Assembly (NCBI RefSeq): GCF_003350505.1
Contig: NZ_QQAY01000003.1
Location: forward strand, 62,001 to 126,000
Direction: 5' to 3'
Length of the DNA: 64,000 bases
Source: Falsibacillus pallidus
Lineage (GTDB): Bacteria > Bacillota > Bacilli > Bacillales > DSM-25281
Notes under the pieces: generated by a model
What the model saw: the letters and a program-made list of their open reading frames with translations, nothing else
Database searches by the model: none
Told to the model about the DNA's origin: nothing
Shown: one piece after another, positions 21,487-31,307 of the stretch
Layout of the letters: each line of letters begins with the position of its first letter
Numbering within the stretch: position 1 is the first letter of the stretch
Translations under genes and position numbers: made by a program

Positions 21487-22695
21487 CTATTGCTTTGATG
21501 GTGGATCGGATTGATCGTTCTGAACCTTTTCGGCCTGCCAATAATTTTCTGCAAAGACATTTGCAAATGCCTTGATGGTTCGATCCATTTCCTCAAATGT
21601 ATTATCGACTCCCCCGACTTCAATTAAAATCGAATTGGGAGAGAGGTCTTGATTGAATTTGCCGTTTGTTGCAGCCCCCTTTTTAGGAATTATCCCTCTA
21701 GAGAGCCCCTTGTATTTTTTTTCTAATAATTTATGCAAGTCATACGCTAATTTTGCGTTTTTTTCATAGTTTGGATTTTCTTCACCTATTACAAATGCAA
21801 TTTTTGCATAATCCTGTCCATTGATTTGGATTGTCGTGTCTTTTTTCCTCCTCGAATCCCTATGAATGTCTATGAAGTATTGTAGATTCTTATCACTATT
21901 CATAGCAGATGCAACAACTGGACGTGCTTCTTGATATGCATTTGCAAAGGTCAATTCCTTTTTATTTAATCTTGCAATTATGTCTGTCTTATCAACCGTT
22001 GTGCCAATTCCTGAATTCTCTAGATCAACTTTTAATTCATCGCCCAGCTTCGTTACATTAATTTTTGAATGATAGGCTAAATCAGGGTCGGTCACACCTT
22101 TTAGATATGGCAGATAGGACTCGTTGGTATGTGTAAAATAGACGTAGACTCTATTTTTTCCGCCAGTCGTCAACGGAGGGGCAGATGAATTCGATCCGAC
22201 AGGTGCACTTCCAATGGAATCCGTATTCTGCAATTCTGCGTCATTGTTTGGGTCAAGGACTTTATTTGGTGGAATGGACTCTATCGGCATATTTGTATAG
22301 TTGGTGCCTTCGCCCGCCACTAGAATATCACTATCAAATATTGAAAATCCCGGGAGCTCCCTTCCCAAAAAGCTCCTTGGATCTTCGAGGTTTACATTGG
22401 CTGCAAGCTTCATCAGCATTGTTCCTGCACTTTCCCCATCAGATGCTTCCTTCGGCATAGCACTTAGGAAAGCACTATTTTCGAAAGTGAACATTTTGTA
22501 GAGTGCTGCTCCAGAAACATTCTCCGCAGCTTGATTGACCGAATTCGAACTGATTCTATATTGGGGATTAAGGGATGTCAGGATTCCTGAAAGCGAAAAG
22601 ATCGACAGGAGTGCGAACAAAAATAGCAAGGACCCTTTTAAGATTGTCGTGAAATGGACTGCGACGGCATAGCTTGGATTTTTGGCTGGTCTCAT
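21487..22695 (-). CDS. spoIIP: Stage II sporulation protein P, peptidoglycan hydrolase
   Basis: A 402-residue protein. An N-terminal membrane anchor (about residues 17-40) is followed by a variable linker and a C-terminal amidase_3-like domain with the zinc or catalytic histidine motifs YFTHTNESY (about residue 186) and DIHRDS (about 275). With SpoIID and SpoIIM it drives septal peptidoglycan thinning and engulfment. It follows gpr by 73 bp. Confidence 0.96.
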   Translation of the reverse strand: MRPAKNPSYAVAVHFTTILKGSLLFLFALLSIFSLSGILTSLNPQYRISSNSVNQAAENVSGAALYKMFTFENSAFLSAMPKEASDGESAGTMLMKLAANVNLEDPRSFLGRELPGFSIFDSDILVAGEGTNYTNMPIESIPPNKVLDPNNDAELQNTDSIGSAPVGSNSSAPPLTTGGKNRVYVYFTHTNESYLPYLKGVTDPDLAYHSKINVTKLGDELKVDLENSGIGTTVDKTDIIARLNKKELTFANAYQEARPVVASAMNSDKNLQYFIDIHRDSRRKKDTTIQINGQDYAKIAFVIGEENPNYEKNAKLAYDLHKLLEKKYKGLSRGIIPKKGAATNGKFNQDLSPNSILIEVGGVDNTFEEMDRTIKAFANVFAENYWQAEKVQNDQSDPPSKQ

Positions 22696-22768
22696 CGTTC
22701 CACCCTTTCTAGCGATTTCTAATACAATCTATGACTTTGATAGAAAAAGTAGAACACATATTGAGACC

Positions 22769-23899
22769 CTATCTTGTCTTAAATCCGGAATCCTCTTGAT
22801 TGACTGCATCGTGCAAAGCAGCGTTCAATCCGTTTGCAATAAGATTTGCCATATCCTCAATGAATACATCCACTTCTTTAGGGGTCACCATTAAGTTATG
22901 CCCGATCGGAGCAAGGACTTCATGAATCAATTTTCTTTTTTCCTGCTCTTCAAGAGTCCCGATTATGCCCAGAAAAGTTTTGCGATGCTCCACCTGAGGG
23001 AGGTCTTCATCGGTCAATTTCCTCTTCTCTCCAAATGTCATCCCTGCTGGCGCAAGCGATCTTGATGGCCTGTCTCCTTCTTTCATTTCCTTTCCAAAAT
23101 GTTTTAAAAGATAGTCAATCGTATCACTGGTAATGGTCACTGCATCCACAACTGTCGGAACACCGATCGCGATAACCGGGACACCGAGCGTTGCTTTATC
23201 AAGTCCTTTTCTCTTATTACCTACACCCGACCCCGGATTGATGCCTGCATCGGATATTTGAATAGTAGAATTGACCCTCTCTACCGATCTGGATGCCAGT
23301 GCATCAATGGCAATGATAAAGTCAGGTTTTGATTCTTTCGTGATGCCGAAAATAATATCGCTCGTTTCTATCCCCGTCAGCCCCATGACGCCTGGTGCAA
23401 TGGCACTGACTGGACGATAGCCTTCCGATACGGATTCAGGCTGGAGTTCAAATAAATGCTTTGTGACAATGACGTTCTCACAAACCTTTGGCCCGAGTGC
23501 ATCAGGAGTCACATTCCAATTGCCCAGCCCGACAATCAGGCAGCTTGCATTTTTGGGGATGCCCGCTTTTTCTATGAAACCGCTGAATTCATTGCTGAAA
23601 ATATTCTGGACTTTCTGCTGAAGCTCCGTATCTTCTTCACGGATTCCAGCAGCCTCCAATGTCAAATAATTCCCTGCTTTTTTCCCGATGGTCTCTTCGC
23701 CTTCGGGGGTAATTTCAACTTGAGAGATTTTAATTCCATCCATTTCCTTTTCATGGATAATGACACCTTGGATATCTGAGAGATTCGCTGCATCCTGATT
23801 ATTCTTTTTTGCCTTTTCTGCCAAAACCATTTCCCTTGCTTCTACCGCTAAATCAGTCCTGACAGAGTATTTATCATAATCGAATTGTTCTTCATTCAC
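22769..23899 (-). CDS. gpr: GPR germination protease
   Basis: A 376-residue A25-family aspartic protease zymogen that degrades small acid-soluble spore proteins at germination. The N-terminus [20 protein letters not shown] contains the autoprocessing region. The frame extends to a GTG at 23908 inside the AGGGGTGA ribosome site, so the GTG at 23899 is the sensible start. It is expected to be expressed in the forespore. Confidence 0.95.
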   Translation of the reverse strand: MNEEQFDYDKYSVRTDLAVEAREMVLAEKAKKNNQDAANLSDIQGVIIHEKEMDGIKISQVEITPEGEETIGKKAGNYLTLEAAGIREEDTELQQKVQNIFSNEFSGFIEKAGIPKNASCLIVGLGNWNVTPDALGPKVCENVIVTKHLFELQPESVSEGYRPVSAIAPGVMGLTGIETSDIIFGITKESKPDFIIAIDALASRSVERVNSTIQISDAGINPGSGVGNKRKGLDKATLGVPVIAIGVPTVVDAVTITSDTIDYLLKHFGKEMKEGDRPSRSLAPAGMTFGEKRKLTDEDLPQVEHRKTFLGIIGTLEEQEKRKLIHEVLAPIGHNLMVTPKEVDVFIEDMANLIANGLNAALHDAVNQEDSGFKTR

Positions 23900-23915
23900 G
23901 GCTATCACCCCTGTG

Positions 23916-23943
23916 TAGTATGCATTACTATTATTTTCTATCC
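23916..23943 (-). promoter_or_regulatory. Candidate sigma-G promoter of gpr
   Basis: On the minus strand a CATACTA -10 (23916-23922) has a GGATA-like -35 sixteen bases upstream. The -10 fits forespore sigma-G, which is known to transcribe gpr, but the leader would be very short. Confidence 0.45.
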
Positions 23944-23996
23944 TTTCCTTCCAGTATTCCCTTCATTCAAGTAAATGGGTTTTTCCTTTTTGAGTA

Positions 23997-24025
23997 TTGC
24001 ATTCTGGCACTGCGTTTGATAAAAT
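23997..24025 (+). promoter_or_regulatory. Sigma-A promoter of rpsT
   Basis: TTGCAT (23997-24002) and TAAAAT (24020-24025) are 17 bp apart, giving an ~80-nt leader before rpsT. Confidence 0.75.
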
Positions 24026-24108
24026 ATCACTTGTTCTTAATGTTTAGGAATTGATAGTGAAGTCGAGTATTTATAGAACCTCGATCGTGCATTAGGAGGT
24101 GAACGGGA

Positions 24109-24372
24109 ATGGCAAATATTAAATCTGCAATTAAACGCGTGAAAACAAGTAATGCGAGCAATGCACAAAATGTAACAGTTAAATCTGCTATGCGTACTGC
24201 TGTCAAGAAATTCGAAGCAGCTGCTGCGAACAACGATAGCAATGCGAAAGAACTTCTTTCAACTGCTGTTAAACATCTTGATAAAGCTGCTCAAAAAGGC
24301 ATCATCCATAAAAATGCAGCAGACCGTACAAAAGCTCGTTTGATGAAAAAATTAAACGCAGCAACTGCATAA
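24109..24372 (+). CDS. rpsT: Ribosomal protein S20
   Basis: An 87-residue, very basic, Ala-rich helical protein with the S20 start [12 protein letters not shown]. It binds the 5' and central region of 16S rRNA. A strong TTAGGAGGTGA site lies nine bases before the ATG. It is monocistronic, divergent from gpr, with its own promoter and terminator. Confidence 0.98.
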   Translation: MANIKSAIKRVKTSNASNAQNVTVKSAMRTAVKKFEAAAANNDSNAKELLSTAVKHLDKAAQKGIIHKNAADRTKARLMKKLNAATA

Positions 24373-24378
24373 TGCGTT

Positions 24379-24408
24379 AAAACGGCCAACTATGTTGGCC
24401 GTTTTTTT
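24379..24408 (+). terminator. Terminator of rpsT
   Basis: A 12-bp stem AAAACGGCCAAC/GTTGGCCGTTTT with a TAT loop and a run of Ts. Confidence 0.95.
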
Positions 24409-24413
24409 GTTAG

Positions 24414-24528
24414 AAAAGCGGAAGCGCCCTGCTAAGCCCCGACAAGCATAAGACGGAACTCGAAGGAAATCCTGATTTCCGTAGAGGTCCGGCTTATGAC
24501 TCGAGGGGCTGGGCGCTGAAGCTGGACA
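24414..24528. repeat. Structured intergenic repeat, copy A (bcr-like)
   Basis: About 115 bp that recur almost unchanged at 39534-39649. Internal pairings nest: AGCCCC with GGGGCT, CATAAG with CTTATG, CGGA with TCCG, and a central GGAAATC/GATTTCC hairpin, so one strand folds into a single long imperfect hairpin. It lies between the rpsT and holA terminators and encodes nothing. It resembles the palindromic intergenic repeats of Bacillus (bcr type). Confidence 0.85.
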
Positions 24529-24565
24529 GAGATTCACTCTGTTTTTTTATACTTTCTTATCTATT

Positions 24566-24598
24566 AAAAAAAGTTCTGCCGTAAAGCAGAACTTTTTT
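24566..24598 (-). terminator. Terminator of holA
   Basis: A 13-bp stem with a GTTCTGC/GCAGAAC core, flanked by A and T runs on both sides. On the minus strand it directly follows the holA stop. Confidence 0.92.
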
Positions 24599-24602
24599 GT
24601 AT

Positions 24603-25634
24603 TTATGCTATAGGCTGATGAAGGCGGAAAAAGAACATTTCGATAATCATTTCTTTTTTAAGTCCGCCCGTCTTCATTTGATAGTCGGCATCTGCCAAAA
24701 GATCCATGATTCTTCCTAATTCTTCATCGCTGAAAAGTCTCGATTGCCCGGCTGCCAGCTTAACTCTATAAGGATGCACTTTGATAGTCGTGGCAATTTG
24801 CTGCTGGCCGTATCCTTTACGTGATAATTCTTTCACTTGATACAGCAGCCTGAATTGCCCTGATAATATGGAAAGGATTTTGATCGGTTCCTCATTCTGT
24901 TTAAGCAAATCATAATAAATCCTCAAAGCCCCTTCAATATCTCTTTTGACCACCATCTCCACCAATGTGAAAATATTTTGCTCCAAAGACCTTGCTGTCA
25001 AGTTCTCGACCGTCTTTAAATCAATATGTTTCGTATCTCCGGCATATAAGGATAATTTATCAATTTCACTGGAAATCATCATCAAATTTGTCCCTGCCAG
25101 AACGAGCAGCATCTCAATTGCTTCTTCATCGATTTGTACTCCATTGCCTGCTGCTTTATTTCTGATCCAAATTTTGATGTCTGCCTCAGACAGCTTTTTT
25201 GCTTCAAGTACTTCTGCTTCCTTTTTTAGAAGCTTGGTCATTTTCTTACGCTCGTCCAATTTTTCGTATGGAGCGATGAAAACGAGTATGGTAAAAGGTG
25301 CAGGCTCTTTCAAATAGGCTTCAAGAACGGCCAGATTATGTTCTACCTTTTCTTTAGTCTTTTCAGCAGTAAGGAATACTGGGTTATTTAAGAACAATAA
25401 ACGCTGCTCACCCATAAAAGGTAATGTTTCCGCGTCTTCAATTACTGCTTCGATCGGAGTTTCTTCCAAATCATAAGAAGCGAAGTTAAAGTCCATTTCT
25501 TCTTCATCCAATACATGTTCCAAGAGCTTCATTTTCGTTTCATTGAGTAAAAAACTTTCAGTTCCATATAATAAGTACAATCGGGAAAATTGCTTTTTTT
25601 CTATTTTTCTCCATAAATCCATTACCACGTTCAT
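24603..25634 (-). CDS. holA: DNA polymerase III delta subunit (YqeN)
   Basis: A 343-residue clamp-loader delta subunit with an AAA+-like N-terminal domain (LYLLYGTESFLLNET at about residues 20-34, which lacks a real P-loop as is usual for delta) and a C-terminal collar domain. It opens the beta clamp. GGAGCGG precedes the first ATG; a second in-frame ATG follows four codons later. A hairpin (TCTTTACC/GGTAAAGA, about 25655-25679) lies in the leader. Confidence 0.94.
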   Translation of the reverse strand: MNVVMDLWRKIEKKQFSRLYLLYGTESFLLNETKMKLLEHVLDEEEMDFNFASYDLEETPIEAVIEDAETLPFMGEQRLLFLNNPVFLTAEKTKEKVEHNLAVLEAYLKEPAPFTILVFIAPYEKLDERKKMTKLLKKEAEVLEAKKLSEADIKIWIRNKAAGNGVQIDEEAIEMLLVLAGTNLMMISSEIDKLSLYAGDTKHIDLKTVENLTARSLEQNIFTLVEMVVKRDIEGALRIYYDLLKQNEEPIKILSILSGQFRLLYQVKELSRKGYGQQQIATTIKVHPYRVKLAAGQSRLFSDEELGRIMDLLADADYQMKTGGLKKEMIIEMFFFRLHQPIA

Positions 25635-25811
25635 ATCCGCTCCGATCCGTTAAATCTTTACCTATTTCTATGGTAAAGATAGATCACGCATTTGACAAGA
25701 CACAAGAGCAGGGACTGGCACCCATCGGCATCCAATCCCTGAATTTATAATGAACGTCCATGGGTAAGGCCTAGGAAGCTTACACAGAGACGATTGATCT
25801 CCTTAAATTTA

Positions 25812-25845
25812 TTGTCACCGTCAAGGCGATTTCTATAGGTGACAA
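25812..25845. repeat. Inverted repeat between holA and yqzM
   Basis: A perfect 8-bp inverted repeat (TTGTCACC at 25812-25819, GGTGACAA at 25838-25845) with an 18-nt spacer in the 298-bp gap between divergent genes. There is no T run, so it may be an operator or an mRNA leader structure. Confidence 0.5.
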
Positions 25846-25932
25846 CTCTTGTCAGCATAGGAAAAAGAACGAGGAATTGTAGATTTTTTAATTGGAATCG
25901 GCTATACTAAAATGGAAATAGGAGGGGTACTT

Positions 25933-26067
25933 GTGAACGAGTTTGAAAAGAACGTGCAATCAAAAACAAATGACGCAGTAGAATCCGGCGTCGGTTTCGG
26001 TGTATCATTCGGTTTCTTTACGGTTATGTTCATTATTGCCACTGTCATTAAATATATTGGTTCTTAA
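25933..26067 (+). CDS. yqzM: YqzM family small membrane protein
   Basis: A 44-codon ORF starting with GTG behind AGGAGGGG. The polar N-terminal half (NEFEKNVQSKTNDAVES) is followed by one membrane helix (about residues 20-40) ending in KYIGS. Length, layout and position between holA and comEC match B. subtilis yqzM. The function is unknown. A TATACT box lies about 25 bp upstream of the ribosome site without a clear -35. Confidence 0.88.
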   Translation: MNEFEKNVQSKTNDAVESGVGFGVSFGFFTVMFIIATVIKYIGS

Positions 26068-26088
26068 TGAACAGGTATAATCCCTTAG

Positions 26089-26116
26089 AAGAGGGCCTCA
26101 CAGCAGGCTCTCTTTT
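26089..26116 (+). terminator. Terminator of yqzM
   Basis: An 8-bp stem GAGGGCCT/AGGCTCTC (one G-U) with a CACAGC loop, followed by five Ts. Confidence 0.8.
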
Positions 26117-26129
26117 TCATTTCTATATC

Positions 26130-28424
26130 CTATGGGATAACGCTTGTAAAGGTTCCATGCTTGCCGTAAAACCGAAATTCCACTGCTCCGTCCCTGTCTG
26201 TCCTCCAAATTTTCACCCCTCTTTCCTTCAGCCTCTCCAGGACTTCCTGAGACGGATGGCCATAGCGATTATCTTTTCCCACTGAAATGACAGCCACAGA
26301 AGGCTCTACTTCTTCCAAGAATTCCTCAGAAGTCGATGTCTTGCTGCCATGGTGGCCAATCTTCAAAATATCAGCCTGCAAGTGATAGCGCTTCATTAAC
26401 TCTTTTTCCCCTTTCTTCTCCAAATCCCCTGTAAAGAGCCAGGTTTTCCCTCCTGCACGTGCGAATAAAATCAGAGAGTCATCGTTCCCTTCATATACCT
26501 CATCCTCTGGAGGAATGATGGTAAAGCTTGCACCGGATGCATACAATTCGTAGATATTCGTTATTTCTACAATGGGGATCCCCTTTTTGTCCGCTTTTTT
26601 GACAATCTCCATCATAATCGGCTTTTCCCACGAATGCGGAGAAATAAAAATCTTCTTCACTCGAACCTCATCCAACAATTTTAAAGCGGCTCCGATATGA
26701 TCATTATCACTATGAGTGAGAATGAGTCCATCAAGTTTGGTAATGCCTTTGCTTTTTAGATAAGGGGATAATATATCCTCTGCAATTGAAAAAGATTGAT
26801 CCCTCTGCTGCCATTCATCTTTCGGAAAGGAAATCTGCCCGCCTGTATCGATCAAATACACTCCTTTTCGGAATGGAAGGTCAATCAGTATACTGTCACC
26901 CTGGCCAATATCGATAAATGTGATGCTGCCAAACGGACTGATATATGGCAGCAGCTTAAGCACGGAGAATAAAAGGATGGTAAACACACAATAGCTCTTC
27001 CAATTACCGGATTCCAGCAAGAATAATGCAATGAATACTGCCAATAAAATAATTACCAGTTCAACTGAATTTGGTTTCCCTGAAGTTAGAACAGCAAAGG
27101 GCAGCTTGGCCATTTGATCAGCAGCCCGTTCCATATATTCAATAAATGATGAAAACAGTACATCTAATCCCCTGATAGGAAAATGAGGAATGAAGGAGAG
27201 TAAAAACAAAAGCATGGAAATCGGAATGATTAATACAGAAAATAAGGGGACAAAAAAACTATTGGCGAGGTATCCAGCTAAGGATATTTCGTAAAAATGA
27301 TAAAGAATAATGGGGATGGATGTGGATTGGCAGACAGCCGTCACAGCCAGCATTTCCCCAAAAAATTTCCCAGCTGTCCTTTTAAATATCCCCTTTGATA
27401 AACCTAGGGAAAAACAAACGGCATATGAAAGCTGAAAGCCTATATCAAAAAGCAGATAAGGATTCAACGCCATAAACAGCAATGCTGCTGCACTTATTGA
27501 ATCCAGTGTCGACATAATACGGGGAAAGCTTTTAGATAGAAGCAGAAAGAGAAATAATACCACTGCCCTCATGACAGGGGGATTTCCACCTGTCAGAAAT
27601 CCATAAATGGGCAAGGCCGCTGCTAAAATGAGCATGGACCACTCCCTGGAGAATCCGGTCCGCAGCAAAACGATATAAGTTCCGGCAGCAATCAATCCTA
27701 CATGCAGGCCTGAGATAGCCAATAAATGCACAATCCCCAATTGTCTGAAGGTTTGTAAGAGATCATCTGGAATAGCCCCTCTTTCTCCGAGAAGCAAGGC
27801 TTTTATGTACATAGAAGAATGAGCAGAAAAGTGAGTATCAATCTGATTGAGCAGATAGCTTCTCCAACTTAGAATATAACCGTTGAAGGAGCTCTTTTTT
27901 ACGCAGCTTCTCAGCTCAATTTTCTCCGGAACCAAGATCCAATGGATTTTTTTTGTTTCTAAATAGGAGTGATAATCAAAGGAATTGAAGTTTCGATGTA
28001 CAGAGGGAGATTCCAGCCTTCCTGAAACAGGGCAGAGCTTATTGGGAAGGAGGCCGTGAATGAGTGCATCTTTCTCTTCAGGAGAGGAAATCGTATAGCG
28101 GACAATAAAGTGTTCCCCTGTCTCAGTGGATGCAGATGCCGTCATCAAATCGCCATCAAATTGAGGAAGTGTTAGAAGTGAAATATTAAAGTGTGTGTCT
28201 TTTATTGAGAATTCAGTAGTGTTGGAGGCAATGTTCAATAAGCCTATTGAAAGAAAAAGGATGAAGGATGCGGAACAGAGAAAGACGGCTGCTTTGTTTT
28301 TGATTCGCACCAAAAGCCAAATCAGATGGCATATGATTAAGGCTGATGCTGCAAAACAATCAAAGGCAGCCGCAATTCCCGCTGCACCTGAATAAGCATA
28401 GAAAAATAGATGGCCTTTAAACAT
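26130..28424 (-). CDS. comEC: ComEC/Rec2 competence channel protein
   Basis: A 764-residue polytopic membrane protein. Two or three N-terminal helices precede an OB-like periplasmic domain, the competence domain with many helices (about 225-490) and a C-terminal metallo-beta-lactamase domain (about 500-764) with the HSDNDH metal motif. It forms the path for transforming DNA across the membrane. The start overlaps the comEB stop by one base (TAATG), indicating translational coupling. Confidence 0.95.
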   Translation of the reverse strand: MFKGHLFFYAYSGAAGIAAAFDCFAASALIICHLIWLLVRIKNKAAVFLCSASFILFLSIGLLNIASNTTEFSIKDTHFNISLLTLPQFDGDLMTASASTETGEHFIVRYTISSPEEKDALIHGLLPNKLCPVSGRLESPSVHRNFNSFDYHSYLETKKIHWILVPEKIELRSCVKKSSFNGYILSWRSYLLNQIDTHFSAHSSMYIKALLLGERGAIPDDLLQTFRQLGIVHLLAISGLHVGLIAAGTYIVLLRTGFSREWSMLILAAALPIYGFLTGGNPPVMRAVVLFLFLLLSKSFPRIMSTLDSISAAALLFMALNPYLLFDIGFQLSYAVCFSLGLSKGIFKRTAGKFFGEMLAVTAVCQSTSIPIILYHFYEISLAGYLANSFFVPLFSVLIIPISMLLFLLSFIPHFPIRGLDVLFSSFIEYMERAADQMAKLPFAVLTSGKPNSVELVIILLAVFIALFLLESGNWKSYCVFTILLFSVLKLLPYISPFGSITFIDIGQGDSILIDLPFRKGVYLIDTGGQISFPKDEWQQRDQSFSIAEDILSPYLKSKGITKLDGLILTHSDNDHIGAALKLLDEVRVKKIFISPHSWEKPIMMEIVKKADKKGIPIVEITNIYELYASGASFTIIPPEDEVYEGNDDSLILFARAGGKTWLFTGDLEKKGEKELMKRYHLQADILKIGHHGSKTSTSEEFLEEVEPSVAVISVGKDNRYGHPSQEVLERLKERGVKIWRTDRDGAVEFRFYGKHGTFTSVIP

Positions 28425-28885
28425 TAAATCCCAAACAGCTCACGCGCATCTTCTTTTAAATTCATTGGTACATGGATGACATCAACCCCTGCTTGTCCGA
28501 ATAATTCCATCGCATATGGATGATTTTTGTAATCCATGGAATAATAGATCGTTTTGATGCCCGCTTGAATGATGGCCTTACAGCATTGCAGACAAGGGAA
28601 ATGAGTCACATAGATCTCTGCCTTTTCTGTTGGGACCCCAAACTTGGCACATTGTAAAAGTGCATTCATCTCTGCATGTATGGTACGTACACAATGATTG
28701 TCGATTACGTAGCATCCTTGGTCGATGCAATGGTCTCCGCCTGCTATAGAACCATTGTAGCCGCCAGCAATGATCCGTTTATCCCGGACAATCGTTGCAC
28801 CTACAGAAAGCCTTGTACATGTACTTCTCATTGCTAATAGGTGGCTTTGCGCCATAAAATACTCATTCCACGAAATTCTGTCCAT
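28424..28885 (-). CDS. comEB: ComEB, dCMP deaminase family
   Basis: A 153-residue zinc deaminase with the HAEMNALLQ motif (about residue 71) and PCLQCC (about 98). It is expected to convert dCMP to dUMP. It sits between comEA and comEC as in B. subtilis, where it is not itself needed for DNA uptake. Confidence 0.95.
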   Translation of the reverse strand: MDRISWNEYFMAQSHLLAMRSTCTRLSVGATIVRDKRIIAGGYNGSIAGGDHCIDQGCYVIDNHCVRTIHAEMNALLQCAKFGVPTEKAEIYVTHFPCLQCCKAIIQAGIKTIYYSMDYKNHPYAMELFGQAGVDVIHVPMNLKEDARELFGI

Positions 28886-28946
28886 GCAATCCTCTCCTTT
28901 GTCATCTCAATTTAAGTGTATCGATTTTCGAATTGATTGCAATGCA

Positions 28947-29606
28947 TTATAAAGAAATTAAATCTGCAATTTTTTCATATGTCTTATCCCCTATTCCCGA
29001 CACATTCTTCAAGTCCTCTAACTTTTTGAACATCCCGGACTCTTGTCTATATTCAATAATCAACTTCGCTTTACCCGGACCGATGCCAGGAAGCTGCTGC
29101 AGTTCTTCAATGGTTGCTTTGTTCAAACTGATTCTTCCATTGCTATGTCCACTCCCGGGGACGCCTATGTCTTCCTTCTTCACTTCCCCTTTCAATGGGA
29201 CGTATATCATCATTTCATCCTGTATGATTTCAGCAAGATTTATTTGAGTCTGATCAGCATCCTCTAAAAAACCTCCCGCTTTCTCGATCAAACCAAGCAC
29301 TCTTGCCCCTGGCTCTATATAATATAATCCCGGTTTTTTCACAGCGCCTTTAATATCCGCTGCAATTAACACCTTTTCAACTTCTCCTTCCTTTTGCTTC
29401 TCATCATGGATCTCTTCTATGTTTTCTGTATTTACCTCCTCTAAAATTCCACTCTTCACTTTTGTTTCATCAGAATTTATAAAATGGAAGGCGATGACCG
29501 CTAAAAGAGAAAGAGTGATCAATACTGCTAAAATCTTTTTGTACGACATCAACTCATGTGAAATGTTCGCCGCTTTGTCCATGAATATTTGGATTTTTTC
29601 GTTCAT
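28947..29606 (-). CDS. comEA: ComEA, DNA receptor for transformation
   Basis: A 219-residue protein. A short cytoplasmic N-terminus and one membrane helix (about residues 24-44) are followed by a SLBB/oligomerisation domain (DIKGAVKKPGLYYIEPGARV at about 91-110) and a C-terminal double helix-hairpin-helix DNA-binding domain (LNKATIEELQQLPGIGPGKA, about 159-178). It binds double-stranded DNA at the cell surface. The exact start is uncertain: no clear ribosome site precedes 29606, and the ATG about 20 codons in is closer to the B. subtilis start. I see no clear ComK box. Confidence 0.93.
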   Translation of the reverse strand: MNEKIQIFMDKAANISHELMSYKKILAVLITLSLLAVIAFHFINSDETKVKSGILEEVNTENIEEIHDEKQKEGEVEKVLIAADIKGAVKKPGLYYIEPGARVLGLIEKAGGFLEDADQTQINLAEIIQDEMMIYVPLKGEVKKEDIGVPGSGHSNGRISLNKATIEELQQLPGIGPGKAKLIIEYRQESGMFKKLEDLKNVSGIGDKTYEKIADLISL

Positions 29607-29649
29607 AAGGTTTTATGAGGCCGTTTGTTAAAGGAAAGGGGGGTGCATC

Positions 29650-30471
29650 TTGAAAATAGGAATGATCGGAACTGGGAATATGGGCAGTATCTTGGCAGAA
29701 GCATTCCTCGAGGGGGAAGCCGTTTCACCTTCTGAGGTATCAGTGACAAACCGGACACTTGAAAAAGCCAGAAGATTGCAGACAAAATACCCAGAAGTAC
29801 AAGTTTGTTCAGGGATTGCAGAGACCATAACAAACTCAGATGTCATTTTCATCTGCGTAAAACCGCTGGATATCTATCCTATACTTGATAAACACGCTTC
29901 ATTATTTACTCGAGAGAAGTGCCTTGTATCCATCACAAGCCCTGTATCAGTGCCCCAATTGGAATCAAAGGTATCCGCTTCATGCATCAGAGCCATTCCG
30001 AGTATTACCAATCGTGCATTGGCCGGTGTATCGCTGCTGACTTTCGGTAAGCAATGCGAGGAAAAGTGGAAAGATGCTATCTACAATCTATTTTCATTCA
30101 TTTCTTCACCCGTTATGATTGAGGAAGCCATTACGCGTGTTTCATCCGATATCGTAAGCTGCGGGCCTGCATTTTTCAGTTATCTCACACAAAGATTCAT
30201 TGATGCAGCAGTTCAAGAAACGGAAATAGATAAGGAGAAAGCCACTATCCTTTCAGGAGAAATGCTTATCGGGCTTGGGGAGTTACTGAAGAAAGGTTTT
30301 TATACCCTCCCCACACTTCAGGAAAAGGTATGTGTAAAAGGCGGGATTACAGGAGAAGGAATAAAAGTGCTGGAACAGGGATTGGGAGACGTCTTTCATG
30401 GACTTTTTCAAGCCACTCATGCAAAATTCGATGAAGATCTGGAACGAACAAAGAGGCAATTCGGAGTTTAA
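29650..30471 (+). CDS. comER: ComER, pyrroline-5-carboxylate reductase-like protein
   Basis: A 273-residue NAD(P)-binding protein of the ProC superfamily. The Rossmann motif GMIGTGNMGS lies at the N-terminus, and the C-terminal dimerisation domain contains the GGITGEGIKVL stretch in the place of the ProC active-site loop. Start TTG behind AAAGGGGGG. It is divergent from comEA, as in other Bacilli. The physiological substrate is unknown. Confidence 0.93.
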   Translation: MKIGMIGTGNMGSILAEAFLEGEAVSPSEVSVTNRTLEKARRLQTKYPEVQVCSGIAETITNSDVIFICVKPLDIYPILDKHASLFTREKCLVSITSPVSVPQLESKVSASCIRAIPSITNRALAGVSLLTFGKQCEEKWKDAIYNLFSFISSPVMIEEAITRVSSDIVSCGPAFFSYLTQRFIDAAVQETEIDKEKATILSGEMLIGLGELLKKGFYTLPTLQEKVCVKGGITGEGIKVLEQGLGDVFHGLFQATHAKFDEDLERTKRQFGV

Positions 30472-30524
30472 AAGCACTACACATCCATATTCGACGCATA
30501 TGAATAAATCCCTTTAAAAAAGTG

Positions 30525-30560
30525 AAAGAACACGGCTCTTTTGTGAGCCGTGTTCTTTTA
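30525..30560. terminator. Bidirectional terminator between comER and yqeM
   Basis: A perfect 14-bp stem (30525-30538 with 30545-30558) with an A run before and Ts after, serving convergent genes. Confidence 0.9.
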
Positions 30561-31307
30561 TTAGATTTTCTGATTGATAAAGAAAATGCGTTCACTTTCA
30601 TCCGTATATCGGGAACCGGAAAAATCACCCTGAATTTCTTTAATAGCAAACCCTGCTTCTCTCAGCCAATTTTCCAATTGATGTATGGGATAAGTCCTTT
30701 GTGTGTGAAACTCATCAAACCGTGAATAAAGATCAGAATCATCTTCCTGCACAAAAAATGTCAAGTCGTGTTCAACCGAATTTGGCTTTTCTCCTGGAAA
30801 ACAGCTCCAAATATATGAAACTTCCTCTTCGTTCAAGGAAAATGTCTGATTCATAAAAATCTGTGACATTTTATAGATCGAGTGGACATCGAATAAAAGT
30901 AGGCCGCCTGGTTTTAAATGTTCATTAGCCTTCTCAAACGTATTTTTTATATCCTCTTCATCTGTTAAATAGCATAAGGAGTCGCAGAATATCGTGATGA
31001 TATCATACGTACCCAATTCTTCGATTTTGGACATATCCTGTTGGAATAATTGGATTCTGACACCTGCTTTATCCGCTTTTTCCCTTGCAACCATCAGCAT
31101 ATCATCTGATAGATCAACACCAGTGACGTCATAGCCCAATTCTGCCAATCCGACAGTCAGTTCGCCTGTGCCGCAGCCAAGATCAAGGACCTTCTTTCCT
31201 TGTATCCCAAATGACTCTTTGAAATCCTGAACCATCTGAAGCCATTTATCATATGGCATGTCCTTCATCAAAAAATCATAAACATAAGCGAAGCGGTTAT
31301 AGCTCAT
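30561..31307 (-). CDS. yqeM: SAM-dependent methyltransferase YqeM
   Basis: A 248-residue class I methyltransferase with motif I LDLGCGTGELTVG (about residues 42-54) and an acidic motif II (VTGVDLSDDM). It belongs to the conserved yqeH-aroE-yhbY-nadD-yqeK-rsfS-yqeM operon and overlaps the rsfS stop by one base. The substrate is not known. Confidence 0.93.
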   Translation of the reverse strand: MSYNRFAYVYDFLMKDMPYDKWLQMVQDFKESFGIQGKKVLDLGCGTGELTVGLAELGYDVTGVDLSDDMLMVAREKADKAGVRIQLFQQDMSKIEELGTYDIITIFCDSLCYLTDEEDIKNTFEKANEHLKPGGLLLFDVHSIYKMSQIFMNQTFSLNEEEVSYIWSCFPGEKPNSVEHDLTFFVQEDDSDLYSRFDEFHTQRTYPIHQLENWLREAGFAIKEIQGDFSGSRYTDESERIFFINQKI